DNA of 10,775 nt from Sulfitobacter sp. (lineage in GTDB: Bacteria; Pseudomonadota; Alphaproteobacteria; Rhodobacterales; Rhodobacteraceae): contig JAGXHC010000043.1 of the NCBI GenBank assembly GCA_024636405.1, forward strand, positions 1 to 10,775. Reading direction: 5' to 3'. A program made the position numbers and the translations under genes. The notes below the pieces were generated by a model that saw only the letters and a list, made by a program, of their open reading frames with translations, had not been told where the DNA came from and did no database searches. Shown here piece after piece: positions 1 through 6,721 of this stretch (positions are counted from its first letter, which is position 1; every line of letters starts with the position of its first letter).

Positions 1-612
1 GGCAACGGCACCGCGGCCTATATCGACACGCTGTCAGAGGCGCAAAAGGTGATGGTGGATCAACTGACCGGCGCGCTATTCCCGATCGCCAACGACGTCA
101 AGATCCAGGTAGAATTCAACCCCGCGCTGGTCGCTGAATACCGTCTGATCGGATACGAGACACGCACCCTGCGCCGTGAGGATTTCAACAACGACAAGGT
201 CGATGCCGGCGATATCGGTGCAGGCCATCAGGTCACCGCGCTGTATGAAATAACGCCGACTGGGTCGCCCGCACAACTGAACGATCCACTGCGTTACGGC
301 ACGGCGGAACCAACCACCGCGTCAAGCGACGAACTGGGCTTTTTGCGGCTGCGCTACAAGGCACCGGACAGCGACACCAGCGCGCTGATCGAGACGCCGA
401 TCAGCGCCGATCCTGCTGACTTGGGCGACAGCGGCTTTTCGACTGCGATTGCAGGGTTTGGCCAGTTGCTGAGCGGCAGCACCTACCTGCGCGACTGGTC
501 ATATGATGATGCCATTGCGCTGGCCAATGCGCACAAGGGCGACGATCCTTTTGGCTACCGCGCCGAGGCGATCCAACTGATGCGTCTGGCGGCAAGCCTG
601 TCAGGCCAGTAA
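1..612 (+). CDS. YfbK-type von Willebrand factor A domain protein, C-terminal part (5' truncated)
   Basis: The frame is open from the first base and ends at a TAA at 610-612, giving the last 203 residues. It begins GNGTAAYIDTLSEAQKVMVD, the end of a VWA domain. It continues with VKIQVEFNPALVAEYRLIGYETR, DAGDIGAGHQVTALYEI and, near the end, DDPFGYRAEAIQLMRLA, which are hallmarks of the DUF3520/YfbK C-terminal domain. Family members are usually envelope proteins (often lipoproteins) of roughly 500-700 residues with a metal-binding VWA domain in the middle. The N-terminal region and the metal site lie outside the window, so neither the signal peptide nor the MIDAS motif can be checked. The precise function of the family is not established. 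A terminator hairpin follows 25 bases after the stop, so this is probably the last gene of its transcript. Identification is firm at family level. Confidence 0.9.
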   Translation, partial: GNGTAAYIDTLSEAQKVMVDQLTGALFPIANDVKIQVEFNPALVAEYRLIGYETRTLRREDFNNDKVDAGDIGAGHQVTALYEITPTGSPAQLNDPLRYGTAEPTTASSDELGFLRLRYKAPDSDTSALIETPISADPADLGDSGFSTAIAGFGQLLSGSTYLRDWSYDDAIALANAHKGDDPFGYRAEAIQLMRLAASLSGQ

Positions 613-636
613 TCCGGCGGTCGGGTACAAATCGAA

Positions 637-662
637 AAAGGCCCGCCATGCAGCGGGCCTTT
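637..662. terminator. Bidirectional intrinsic terminator
   Basis: A ten-pair perfect stem (arms 637-646 and 653-662, core AGGCCCGC/GCGGGCCT) encloses a six-base loop, CATGCA. On the plus strand the stem ends in TTT then C, and is placed right after the VWA gene. On the minus strand the hairpin is followed by a run of five T (635-639 read in reverse), a better terminator, placed 54 bases after the Hsp20 stop. It therefore probably ends both convergent transcripts. Confidence 0.8.
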
Positions 663-663
663 C

Positions 664-691
664 AATGTCAGCAGGCCAATGTCAGCAGGCC
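664..691. repeat. Tandem 14-bp duplication
   Basis: The sequence AATGTCAGCAGGCC occurs twice head to tail, at 664-677 and 678-691, with no mismatch. It sits in the convergent spacer between the terminator and the Hsp20 stop codon. The simplest reading is a recent slippage or duplication event without function. Confidence 0.85.
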
Positions 692-715
692 AAAGTCGCC
701 ATGAACCATCAGGCT

Positions 716-1186
716 TTAGTTAACAGCCTTGCTGTCCACCACGTCCTTTTCGATCGATCTGATGTCCGATGCGATCTGGATCTGGCGCGGCTTCAGCGCC
801 TCGGGCACCTGACGCTCCAGATCAATGTGCAGCATGCCATTGGCATGGGTCGCACCTGTTACCTGAACGTGATCGGCCAGATGGAACCGGCGTTCAAACG
901 CACGGGTCGCAATGCCGCGGTGCAGGAATGTCCGGCCTTCGTCTTCGTCCGCCTTGCGGGCCGCAACGATCAGCGCCTTCTCACGCACCTCAACGGTCAG
1001 ATCCGCGTCGGAAAAGCCCGCGACGGCAATTGAGATCTGATAGGAATCATCGTCCAGCTTTTCGATGTTATAAGGGGGATAGGTTGGCGTTGCGCCATCG
1101 TTGCTTTGAACGCGGTCCATCATCTTGGCAATCTGGTCAAAGCCAACGCTGGACCGGTAGAGCGGTGCAAAATCATAAGTACGCAT
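716..1186 (-). CDS. Small heat-shock protein, Hsp20/alpha-crystallin family (IbpA-like)
   Basis: This 156-residue protein is an ATP-independent holdase that binds unfolding cytoplasmic proteins under heat or oxidative stress and hands them to DnaK/ClpB. An N-terminal arm of about 35 residues is followed by the alpha-crystallin domain (about 37-130), which starts at YNIEKLDDDSYQISIAVAGF and carries the signature ANGMLHIDLER at 115-125. The C-terminal tail has the I-x-I motif used for oligomer contacts (I136-Q137-I138). Length and motifs fit class A IbpA-type proteins of alphaproteobacteria. The start codon has a GAGGA Shine-Dalgarno site seven to eight bases upstream. A sigma-32-like promoter (1288-1318) and a ROSE-like hairpin over the Shine-Dalgarno site (1193-1211) point to control by heat at both transcription and translation. 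The gene is probably monocistronic, ending at the 637-662 terminator. Confidence 0.95.
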   Translation of the reverse strand: MRTYDFAPLYRSSVGFDQIAKMMDRVQSNDGATPTYPPYNIEKLDDDSYQISIAVAGFSDADLTVEVREKALIVAARKADEDEGRTFLHRGIATRAFERRFHLADHVQVTGATHANGMLHIDLERQVPEALKPRQIQIASDIRSIEKDVVDSKAVN

Positions 1187-1192
1187 GGTGTC

Positions 1193-1211
1193 ATCCTCAT
1201 CTTTGAGCGAT
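1193..1211 (-). promoter_or_regulatory. Candidate ROSE-like RNA thermometer over the Hsp20 ribosome-binding site
   Basis: Read on the minus strand, ATCGCTC (1211-1205) pairs with GAGGAT (1198-1193) across a six-base loop, AAAGAT. This gives CUC/GAG and AUC/GAU with a single bulged G between them. The paired segment contains the Shine-Dalgarno core. The left arm contains UCGCU, matching the U(U/C)GCU motif that defines ROSE elements of rhizobial and enterobacterial small heat-shock genes, where a G opposite the Shine-Dalgarno is also non-canonical. The 5' leader is about 95 bases if the 1288-1318 promoter is used, long enough for the extra upstream hairpins of ROSE elements. The pairing is seen in the sequence; the function is inferred. 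Confidence 0.5.
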
Positions 1212-1287
1212 ACAAATTACGGACCTTCCATCCTTGGACAGGCCCTGTGGTTTGCGCCGGAGCCCTTCAAAGGCACCCCGACTTCAA

Positions 1288-1318
1288 AAATGTGGGATCT
1301 GTGTCAGACGGTTTCAAG
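1288..1318 (-). promoter_or_regulatory. Candidate RpoH (sigma-32) promoter of the Hsp20 gene
   Basis: On the minus strand CTTGAAA (1318-1312) is followed after 15 bases by CCCACATTT (1296-1288). This fits the heat-shock sigma factor consensus CTTGAAA, 11-16 bases, CCCCATnT closely. It lies between the protease stop (1358) and the Hsp20 start (1186), the expected place, and gives a leader of about 95 bases. Confidence 0.65.
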
Positions 1319-1357
1319 CACCACTCGAAACGAATTACATAATCTTTGCGCGCTGGG

Positions 1358-2185
1358 TCATTCCGTCGCGACGGGCCGCACGAATTTCGCCCCTGTCTGG
1401 CGCTGAACGCCGCCGACCCGGATGCGTTTGCTGCCCGGTCCGGCCTCCTGAAAGACGCCTTTTCCGGCGACCATTTCGGCCTGCAAAAGCGCCAGCGGCG
1501 CGCCCAATGCGGTCCCCAGCGAGACGCTTTCGCCGTTGACCTCAGCCTTGGCTGACACCACCGACACGATCTGCGCACGGCCATTTTCAAAGGTGAAAAT
1601 CGGCGCGCCGCTTGATCCGAAATCAACAGAGCAGGACGTCACCAGCACGCCTTCTTGCTGCGCCAGCACGGTACAGACCTCCTGCAATGACGGGGCCTCG
1701 GCGCGGTCGCGGGCATAACTTACCACGCCCACGCTGTCACCGGGTCGCGGGCCCGCAGCGGTGGAAAACGGCTGGATCGTGGTGTTGTTGATCGGGCGTT
1801 CCAGTTCAAGCAGCGCCAGATCATTGCGCACACGGGTCGACGACACCTCGCCGTCATAGATGTAATCGGGATGAACCACGGCGCGCCGGATATTGCGATA
1901 TGCGCCCGCGCGGCCATTGCGCCACCCGGCAAGGAACTGCACGTTGCTGTGGTCTATCAGCAGTTTGGTTTCGCGATCAAACACGCAATGAGCCGCCGTC
2001 AGAACCAGCCGGGGCGCAATCAACGCGCCGGTACAAAACCCCGTGCCTGCAATATCCAGACGTCCCACCGCCTCCCAGGCGGCGGCGTCAATGCCGCTGT
2101 CCAGACGCCGCAAATGCGCGTCTTGCGCAAATCCGGCAGAAGCGACAACAAGTGTCAAAAGCGAAAGTGCCATCCAGCGACGCAA
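1358..2185 (-). CDS. Secreted trypsin-like serine protease (peptidase family S1)
   Basis: The 275-residue reading (TTG start) opens with a signal peptide, RRWMALSLLTLVVASAGFA, probably cleaved after residue 20. The S1 triad is complete: His66 in LTAAHC, Asp122 in NDLALLEL and Ser192 in DFGSSGAP. Cysteine pairs 51/67 and 171/185 sit where S1 proteases form disulfides. The product should act in the periplasm or outside the cell; the substrate is unknown. Start choice: TTG at 2185 has an AAGGGG Shine-Dalgarno site seven bases upstream. The GTG at 2218 has none and would add 11 residues; an ATG at 2173 would still leave a short signal peptide. A perfect TATAAT at 2202-2207 makes the GTG less likely. 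The gene lies 72 bases downstream of glcF on the same strand, so some read-through is possible. It precedes the Hsp20 gene, but that gene has its own promoter. Confidence 0.85.
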   Translation of the reverse strand: MRRWMALSLLTLVVASAGFAQDAHLRRLDSGIDAAAWEAVGRLDIAGTGFCTGALIAPRLVLTAAHCVFDRETKLLIDHSNVQFLAGWRNGRAGAYRNIRRAVVHPDYIYDGEVSSTRVRNDLALLELERPINNTTIQPFSTAAGPRPGDSVGVVSYARDRAEAPSLQEVCTVLAQQEGVLVTSCSVDFGSSGAPIFTFENGRAQIVSVVSAKAEVNGESVSLGTALGAPLALLQAEMVAGKGVFQEAGPGSKRIRVGGVQRQTGAKFVRPVATE

Positions 2186-2201
2186 CGCAATACCCCTTAC
2201 A

Positions 2202-2207
2202 ATTATA
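2202..2207 (-). promoter_or_regulatory. Perfect -10 box in front of the protease gene
   Basis: On the minus strand TATAAT matches the sigma-70 -10 consensus exactly. It lies 16 bases ahead of the TTG start, in a locally AT-rich stretch between glcF and the protease. No good -35 box is found 16-18 bases upstream. Transcription from it would begin around 2195, inside the AAGGGG Shine-Dalgarno site (2193-2198), so the pairing of this promoter with the TTG start is awkward. Confidence 0.35.
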
Positions 2208-2257
2208 CAGAGACTCACGCGATACAGGCGACATAAGGCGAAAATAGGGCGGATGCG

Positions 2258-3649
2258 TTATCGCAGGCGCGGGATCGCCAGACCGGGCGTATAATCGCCC
2301 GTCAGCGCGGCGGGTTTCGGCCCGCCGGTGGCCCAATCAAGCAGTTCCACCGTATGCACCACGGGCACCCGCGATCCTGATCCGATCTGCATCATGCACC
2401 CGATGTTTCCGGCCGCAATCACTTGTGGATTCCGGGCCTCCAGCGTCTGTATCTTACGCGTTTTCAACTGCTTGGATATTTCCGGCTGCATCAGGTTATA
2501 AGTCCCGGCAGAGCCGCAACACAGATGTGGATCAGCCGGTTCAACTACGGTAAATCCGGCCCGTTTCAACAGATCTTTGAGAAAGGTCTTGATCTGTTGA
2601 CCATGTTGCAGCGAACAGGCGGCGTGATAGGCCACGACCATGCCGTGATGTCCGGGTTCTGCCACATTCTGGGCATCTGTGCCGGCGATCATGTCACGGG
2701 CCGGGCGCGGTGCCTGCTGCGGTGCAGGTTCACCGTCGAGGTCGATCAACACTTCGGAGACATCCCTTGCGATGGCCGAAACCCGCGCGGCATCAGCGGC
2801 CAGTGGTCCGTTGCGAAACATATGGCCATAGTCCTTGACCGTGGTGCCGCACCCGCTGGTGTTGATCACGATGGCATCCAGCCCGCCACCGTCCATTTCC
2901 GCACACCACGCCTTGATATTGCGCGCGGCGGTGGCGTGGCTTTCGTCGGTCTTGCCCATGTGATGGGTCAGCGCACCACAACATCCCGCGCCCTGCGCCA
3001 CCACAACGTCGCAGCCCAACCGGGTCAGCAGCCGTATGGTGGCATCGTTGATGTCAGTATTCAGCGCACGCTGCGCACACCCCGTCATCAGCGCGACACG
3101 CTTGCGCCGCGCGCCTTGCGCCGCAAAGGTCTGCGGATCGTCATTTCGGCTGACAGGGGGGATGACCTTTGGTGCCATCTCAAGCATCGCGCGCAGCCGC
3201 GCGTCCGGCATTAACCGCGCAAACGGCCGCCCGATCTTGGCGCCCAGCAATGCCACCCGAAACCGCATCGGATAGGGCAGGATGCGCGCCAGCACCCACC
3301 GCAGGGCGCGGTCGCTGAAGGGCCGTTTGTAGCGCCGCTCAATATAGTCGCGGGCGTGGTCCACCAGATGCATGTAATGCACCCCCGACGGACAGGTCGT
3401 CATACAGGCCAGACACGACAGGCAACGGTCGATATGCTTGACCGTCTTTGCATCCGGGTCGCGGTCATTTTCCAGCATGTCCTTGATCAGATAAATCCGG
3501 CCCCGCGGGCTGTCCAATTCGTCCCCAAGCACCTGATAGGTGGGGCACGTCGCTGTGCAAAATCCGCAATGCACACAGGCCCGCAGAATGGCGTTGCTGT
3601 GCGCGGTGTCAGGGTCTTTCAGTTGGTCGGGCGAAAATGTGGTTTGCAT
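2258..3649 (-). CDS. glcF: Glycolate oxidase iron-sulfur subunit GlcF
   Basis: GlcF is the electron-transfer subunit of the membrane-associated glycolate dehydrogenase GlcDEF, which oxidises glycolate to glyoxylate and passes electrons to the respiratory chain. The 463-residue protein has two ferredoxin-type [4Fe-4S] motifs, CVHCGFCTATCP (Cys25, 28, 31, 35) and CLSCLACMTTCP (Cys76, 79, 82, 86). Two cysteine-rich CCG domains follow: Cys191, Cys223-Cys224-Gly225, Cys267; and Cys345, Cys377-Cys378-Gly379, Cys418. A Pro/Ala-rich linker at about 305-336 between the CCG domains helps make it longer than the roughly 407 residues of E. coli GlcF. The ATG at 3649 is chosen because AGGAG lies five bases upstream and the protein then starts just before the first cluster. 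The frame stays open to 3883, but that stretch overlaps the preceding membrane-protein gene. It is the last gene of the glc operon, 19 bases after that gene. Confidence 0.96.
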   Translation of the reverse strand: MQTTFSPDQLKDPDTAHSNAILRACVHCGFCTATCPTYQVLGDELDSPRGRIYLIKDMLENDRDPDAKTVKHIDRCLSCLACMTTCPSGVHYMHLVDHARDYIERRYKRPFSDRALRWVLARILPYPMRFRVALLGAKIGRPFARLMPDARLRAMLEMAPKVIPPVSRNDDPQTFAAQGARRKRVALMTGCAQRALNTDINDATIRLLTRLGCDVVVAQGAGCCGALTHHMGKTDESHATAARNIKAWCAEMDGGGLDAIVINTSGCGTTVKDYGHMFRNGPLAADAARVSAIARDVSEVLIDLDGEPAPQQAPRPARDMIAGTDAQNVAEPGHHGMVVAYHAACSLQHGQQIKTFLKDLLKRAGFTVVEPADPHLCCGSAGTYNLMQPEISKQLKTRKIQTLEARNPQVIAAGNIGCMMQIGSGSRVPVVHTVELLDWATGGPKPAALTGDYTPGLAIPRLR

Positions 3650-3668
3650 GGAAACTCCTGCAAAAGGG

Positions 3669-4028
3669 TCAGAAACTGAGCCGTGCGAAAACAAGGCCGA
3701 ACCAGGGGATCGTCGTACCGATGGCACCCAGAATACCGGTCCACCGCCGCATGACCGGACCCGGATCGGCCCGTCGAAGGGCCTGTGCGCCCATCGCCAG
3801 CACACCGATCCAGCCAAACCAGATCGCACCAAGGCTGAGCGCCGCAAGCCAGACGTTTGCGCCCCAGCCCGCAGCGACCCCATACCGCAACACTATGCTG
3901 ATCCCCACGAAGGATGCCGTGAACAAGGTCAGCCACCCCAGCACCGACCGGGACGGCTCCGCCCGCATCAGCAGCCGGAAAACCCCCGGCCCGACAATAA
4001 AAACCACCAGAAACAGGGCCAGCACCAT
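3669..4028 (-). CDS. Uncharacterised four-helix membrane protein within the glc operon
   Basis: This 119-residue hydrophobic protein has about four predicted transmembrane segments (roughly residues 2-20, 29-51, 57-82 and 94-116). Short basic stretches lie between them (RAEPSRS, RRADPGPVMRR). I recognise no domain and assign no function. Its ATG shares one base with the glcE stop codon (TGATG at 4030-4026) and has no clear Shine-Dalgarno site, so translation is probably coupled to glcE. glcF begins 19 bases later. Its position between two subunits of glycolate oxidase suggests it works with that enzyme, for example as a membrane anchor, an electron-transfer partner or a transport-related helper; this is inference only. 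The same frame extends upstream to 4262, but that part lies wholly inside glcE and is a shadow. Confidence 0.75.
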   Translation of the reverse strand: MVLALFLVVFIVGPGVFRLLMRAEPSRSVLGWLTLFTASFVGISIVLRYGVAAGWGANVWLAALSLGAIWFGWIGVLAMGAQALRRADPGPVMRRWTGILGAIGTTIPWFGLVFARLSF

Positions 4029-5140
4029 CACGCGACAGCCACCGCTGGCACCGCAGCGCTGAACAAACCTTTGGGATCGAACCGGCGCCGCAACCCTTCG
4101 GTCAACCGCGCCACACCCGGCGCTTCGGGATGAAACACGCCCAACTGCCGCTTGGTCTGCGCGCTGGCGCGGATCAATGTGGCGTGGCCCGCAAAATCCC
4201 CCAACCGCGCGCGCAAATCCGCACCCTGCGCCATGCGCACCCAGATCAGCCCACCGGCCCAATCATACAGCCACGCGTCGGCCCCGGCCTTTTGCGCCAG
4301 CGCCGGCGCATCCGACGGCACGCAGGACACGCGCCAGACATCGCCGTCTGTGCCATGAAACCCCGCCACATCGCGCACCCCGGCCCACACGGCTTTCGAC
4401 TGCTCTGCGGACAAAACTTTGGCCCTGCTGACCCCCAACAGATCGCGCAACCGCCCGATCCGGTAACTCACAGAGGTCGCAAACCCTTCGACGCGCAACA
4501 ATGTCTCTTGCGTCGCCGGATCATGCGCCGCCCCTGTCACATCGAACGGGCTGCCCATCGCCTGCGCCATTGCCGTGATTGCCGCCCCGTCCGACAGACC
4601 CGGCAACACCAGCGTGGATTCCACCTCCGGACACGGCAACACCTTAAGCGATACCTCCGTCAACACCCCCAGCGTGCCATGCGATCCCGCCATCAGCTTG
4701 ACCAGATCGTACCCTGTGACGTTCTTCATGACCCGCCCGCCATTCTTGATGACCGCGCCGCGCCCGTCGACAAACCGCACACCCAGCAGAAAATCCCGCG
4801 CCGCCCCCACCGCGATTCGCCGCGGTCCGCTGACATTGGCCGCGATCACACCGCCAATTGTCGGCTCACCGGTTGTGCCAAGCAACCCACGATGGTCCAT
4901 CGGCTCGAACGCCAGCCGCTGGTTCTGTTCCGCCAGCACAGCGTCAATGTCCGCCACCGGCGTGCCGGCCTGCGCCACCAGCGTAAGCGCGCCCGGTTCA
5001 TAAAGCGTTACACCGCACAACCCTCGCGTTGAAATCACGGCCCCGTCGGTCGCGTGCCCGCGCGTGCCGCCACCCTGCACAGCCACCGGTCCCGCCGCCG
5101 CCGCGATGGCAGCAGCCATCGATGCCTCGTCCCTGATCAT
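4028..5140 (-). CDS. glcE: Glycolate oxidase FAD-binding subunit GlcE
   Basis: The 370-residue protein is the second flavin-binding subunit of glycolate dehydrogenase GlcDEF. It shows the PCMH-type FAD fold: AVQGGGTRG at 20-28 (first FAD loop), GEPTIGGVIAANVSGPRR at 91-108, then RDFLLGVRFVDGRG, VMKNVTGYDLVKLMAGSHGT and LGVLTEVSLKVLP, all typical of GlcE. The C-terminal part ends with the usual DPKGLFS segment. Length fits the family (about 350-400). The ATG at 5140 is preceded by GAGGCGAGG, giving a usable ribosome-binding site eight bases away. The frame continues upstream to 5362, but there it overlaps glcD and does not resemble the family. It follows glcD after 79 bases and overlaps the next gene by one base, consistent with one polycistronic message. 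Confidence 0.95.
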   Translation of the reverse strand: MIRDEASMAAAIAAAAGPVAVQGGGTRGHATDGAVISTRGLCGVTLYEPGALTLVAQAGTPVADIDAVLAEQNQRLAFEPMDHRGLLGTTGEPTIGGVIAANVSGPRRIAVGAARDFLLGVRFVDGRGAVIKNGGRVMKNVTGYDLVKLMAGSHGTLGVLTEVSLKVLPCPEVESTLVLPGLSDGAAITAMAQAMGSPFDVTGAAHDPATQETLLRVEGFATSVSYRIGRLRDLLGVSRAKVLSAEQSKAVWAGVRDVAGFHGTDGDVWRVSCVPSDAPALAQKAGADAWLYDWAGGLIWVRMAQGADLRARLGDFAGHATLIRASAQTKRQLGVFHPEAPGVARLTEGLRRRFDPKGLFSAAVPAVAVA

Positions 5141-5219
5141 ACACCTCGCCTCATATCCTTGCACGCGGCTCTTATCCGCCCCCGACCCGGAAAACCCCGG
5201 CACAGCGCTGCGCCCCGCC

Positions 5220-6668
5220 TCATTCCGCCACCAAGGCAACGCCGCGGCGCGCATCCGACGCATCCAGCGGGAACACTTTGGCCGGATTAAGCAACCACTG
5301 CGGGTCAAAGACATCCTTGACCGCCATCTGCGCATCCAGATCGTCAGGCGCATATTGCACATGCATCAGATCGCGCTTTTCGATGCCAACGCCGTGTTCA
5401 CCCGTCAGACACCCCCCCGCCTCAACGCAAAGTTTGAGGATTTCCGCGCCGAATTCTTCGCAAAGCTCCAGATCACCCGGTTTGTTGGCGTCAAACAGGA
5501 TCAGCGGGTGCATATTGCCATCGCCCGCATGAAACACATTGCCAACCTTCAATCCGTATTCTTTCGACATTTCCCCGATCCGCCGCAGCACCATGGGCAA
5601 GGCGCTGACCGGGATCGTGCCGTCCAGACACATATAGTCGTTGATCTGCCCCATCGCGCCAAACGCACTTTTGCGCCCCAGCCAGATCGCGGCGCTTTCC
5701 TCGGCGGATTTGCTTTCCCGCAACTCCACAGGGTTGTGCCGCCGCGCAATGTCCATGATCAGCCCAAGCTGGTGATCAATTTCAGCGTCCGATCCCTCAA
5801 CCTCAACGATCAGCAACGCTTCGCACATCGGATACCCGGCATGCGCGAACGCCTCTGTCGCCTCGATGCAGGGGCGGTCCATGAATTCGATGGCCACCGG
5901 CAGCACCCCCGCCTTGATGATGTCCGACACACAGGCGCCCGCCACCTCGCTGTCGTCAAACCCCATCAGCACGGGCCGCGCGCCCTCGGGCTTTGGCAGA
6001 ATACGCAAAACGGCTTCGGTCACCACACCCAACTGCCCTTCGGAGCCACAGATCAGCCCAAGCAGATCCAGACCCCCGGCATCCAGATAAGGACCGCCAA
6101 CGGTAACGATCTCACCGTCCATCAGAACCATCGTCACGCCCATCAGGTTATTGGTCGTCACCCCGTATTTCAGACAATGCGCCCCGCCGGAATTCATCGC
6201 GATATTGCCCGCGATGGCACAGGCAAGCTGGCTTGACGGATCGGGCGCATAAAAGAAACCGTTTTGCTCAACCGCGCCCGTCACGCTCAGATTGGTACGC
6301 CCCGTCTGGACCCGGATGAACCGGTTGTCACAATCCGTCTCCAGCACGTCGTTCATCCGCGCCACCCCCAGAACCACACAATCCGCCGTCGGCAATGCGC
6401 CCCCCGCCAGCGACGTGCCGGACCCGCGCGGCACCACCGGCACGCCCTCCTCATGGCAAATACGCAGCACGTCAGAAACCTGATGCGTCGTGGTCGGCAA
6501 CACCACAATCATCGGCGCACAGCGGTACGCCGTCAGCGCATCACATTCATAGGCCCGCGTTTCATGCAGATCGTGGATCACGGCACTGCCGGGCAACACC
6601 CCTTGCAGCCGCGCCACGACCTTGTCCTTGCGGGCCAGTATCGTGGGATCGGGGATTGGCATCTGCAT
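5220..6668 (-). CDS. glcD: Glycolate oxidase FAD-linked catalytic subunit GlcD
   Basis: GlcD is the catalytic flavoprotein of glycolate dehydrogenase, converting glycolate (and D-lactate in some members) to glyoxylate with electrons passed to GlcE/GlcF. The 482-residue protein has an N-terminal FAD-binding domain (PRGSGTSLAGGALP at 80-93; PDPSSQLACAIAGNIAMNSG about 60 residues later) and a C-terminal FAD-linked oxidase domain. The latter contains GNVFHAGDGNMHPLI and GEHGVGIEKRDLM, whose histidines are conserved in the family. Length matches E. coli GlcD (499). Start: ATG at 6668 is preferred because AAAGGTG lies seven to eight bases upstream; GTG at 6677 would add three residues but overlaps that site. 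It is the first gene of the operon, directly downstream of a promoter with an overlapping operator-like repeat (6685-6721). No GlcC-type regulator gene lies beside it. Confidence 0.96.
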   Translation of the reverse strand: MQMPIPDPTILARKDKVVARLQGVLPGSAVIHDLHETRAYECDALTAYRCAPMIVVLPTTTHQVSDVLRICHEEGVPVVPRGSGTSLAGGALPTADCVVLGVARMNDVLETDCDNRFIRVQTGRTNLSVTGAVEQNGFFYAPDPSSQLACAIAGNIAMNSGGAHCLKYGVTTNNLMGVTMVLMDGEIVTVGGPYLDAGGLDLLGLICGSEGQLGVVTEAVLRILPKPEGARPVLMGFDDSEVAGACVSDIIKAGVLPVAIEFMDRPCIEATEAFAHAGYPMCEALLIVEVEGSDAEIDHQLGLIMDIARRHNPVELRESKSAEESAAIWLGRKSAFGAMGQINDYMCLDGTIPVSALPMVLRRIGEMSKEYGLKVGNVFHAGDGNMHPLILFDANKPGDLELCEEFGAEILKLCVEAGGCLTGEHGVGIEKRDLMHVQYAPDDLDAQMAVKDVFDPQWLLNPAKVFPLDASDARRGVALVAE

Positions 6669-6684
6669 CTGTGTCACCTTTGCT

Positions 6685-6705
6685 TTGGTAAGGTAATATT
6701 ACCAA
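6685..6705. promoter_or_regulatory. Operator-like inverted repeat over the glcD promoter (GntR/FCD type)
   Basis: Arms TTGGTAA (6685-6691) and TTACCAA (6699-6705) form a perfect 7-base inverted repeat with a 7-base spacer. Inside it lies a second perfect 12-base palindrome, GGTAATATTACC (6692-6703). GGT/ACC half-sites of this kind are typical of FadR-subfamily GntR regulators (PdhR, LldR and, by family, GlcC). The repeat covers the -10 box and the space to the start codon, which suits repression, or glycolate-responsive control, of the glc operon. The regulator itself is not in the window. Confidence 0.6.
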
Positions 6706-6721
6706 TTTGTGCCGCTGACAA
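6693..6721 (-). promoter_or_regulatory. Sigma-70-like promoter of the glc operon
   Basis: On the minus strand TTGTCA (6721-6716, five of six matches) and TATTAC (6698-6693, four of six) are separated by exactly 17 bases. The expected transcription start lies about 7 bases downstream, leaving a leader of about 20 bases that just accommodates the AAAGGTG ribosome-binding site. The -10 box lies inside the operator-like palindrome. Confidence 0.55.

Noticed and set aside
3650..3883. Upstream extension of the glcF frame
   Set aside because: It overlaps the membrane-protein gene, its translation is unlike GlcF, and the ATG at 3649 has an AGGAG site and family-typical N-terminus.
4029..4262. Upstream extension of the membrane-protein frame into glcE
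   Set aside because: It lies within the coding end of glcE; the hydrophobic pattern begins only at the ATG that overlaps the glcE stop.
4130..5032. Plus-strand 300-codon frame opposite glcE
   Set aside because: Antisense shadow of glcE with low-complexity basic composition and no ribosome-binding site.
5064..6236. Long plus-strand frame (390 codons) across glcE and glcD
   Set aside because: It lies entirely opposite genuine FAD-subunit genes, is rich in His, Arg and Gln as antisense frames of GC-rich genes are, and resembles no protein.
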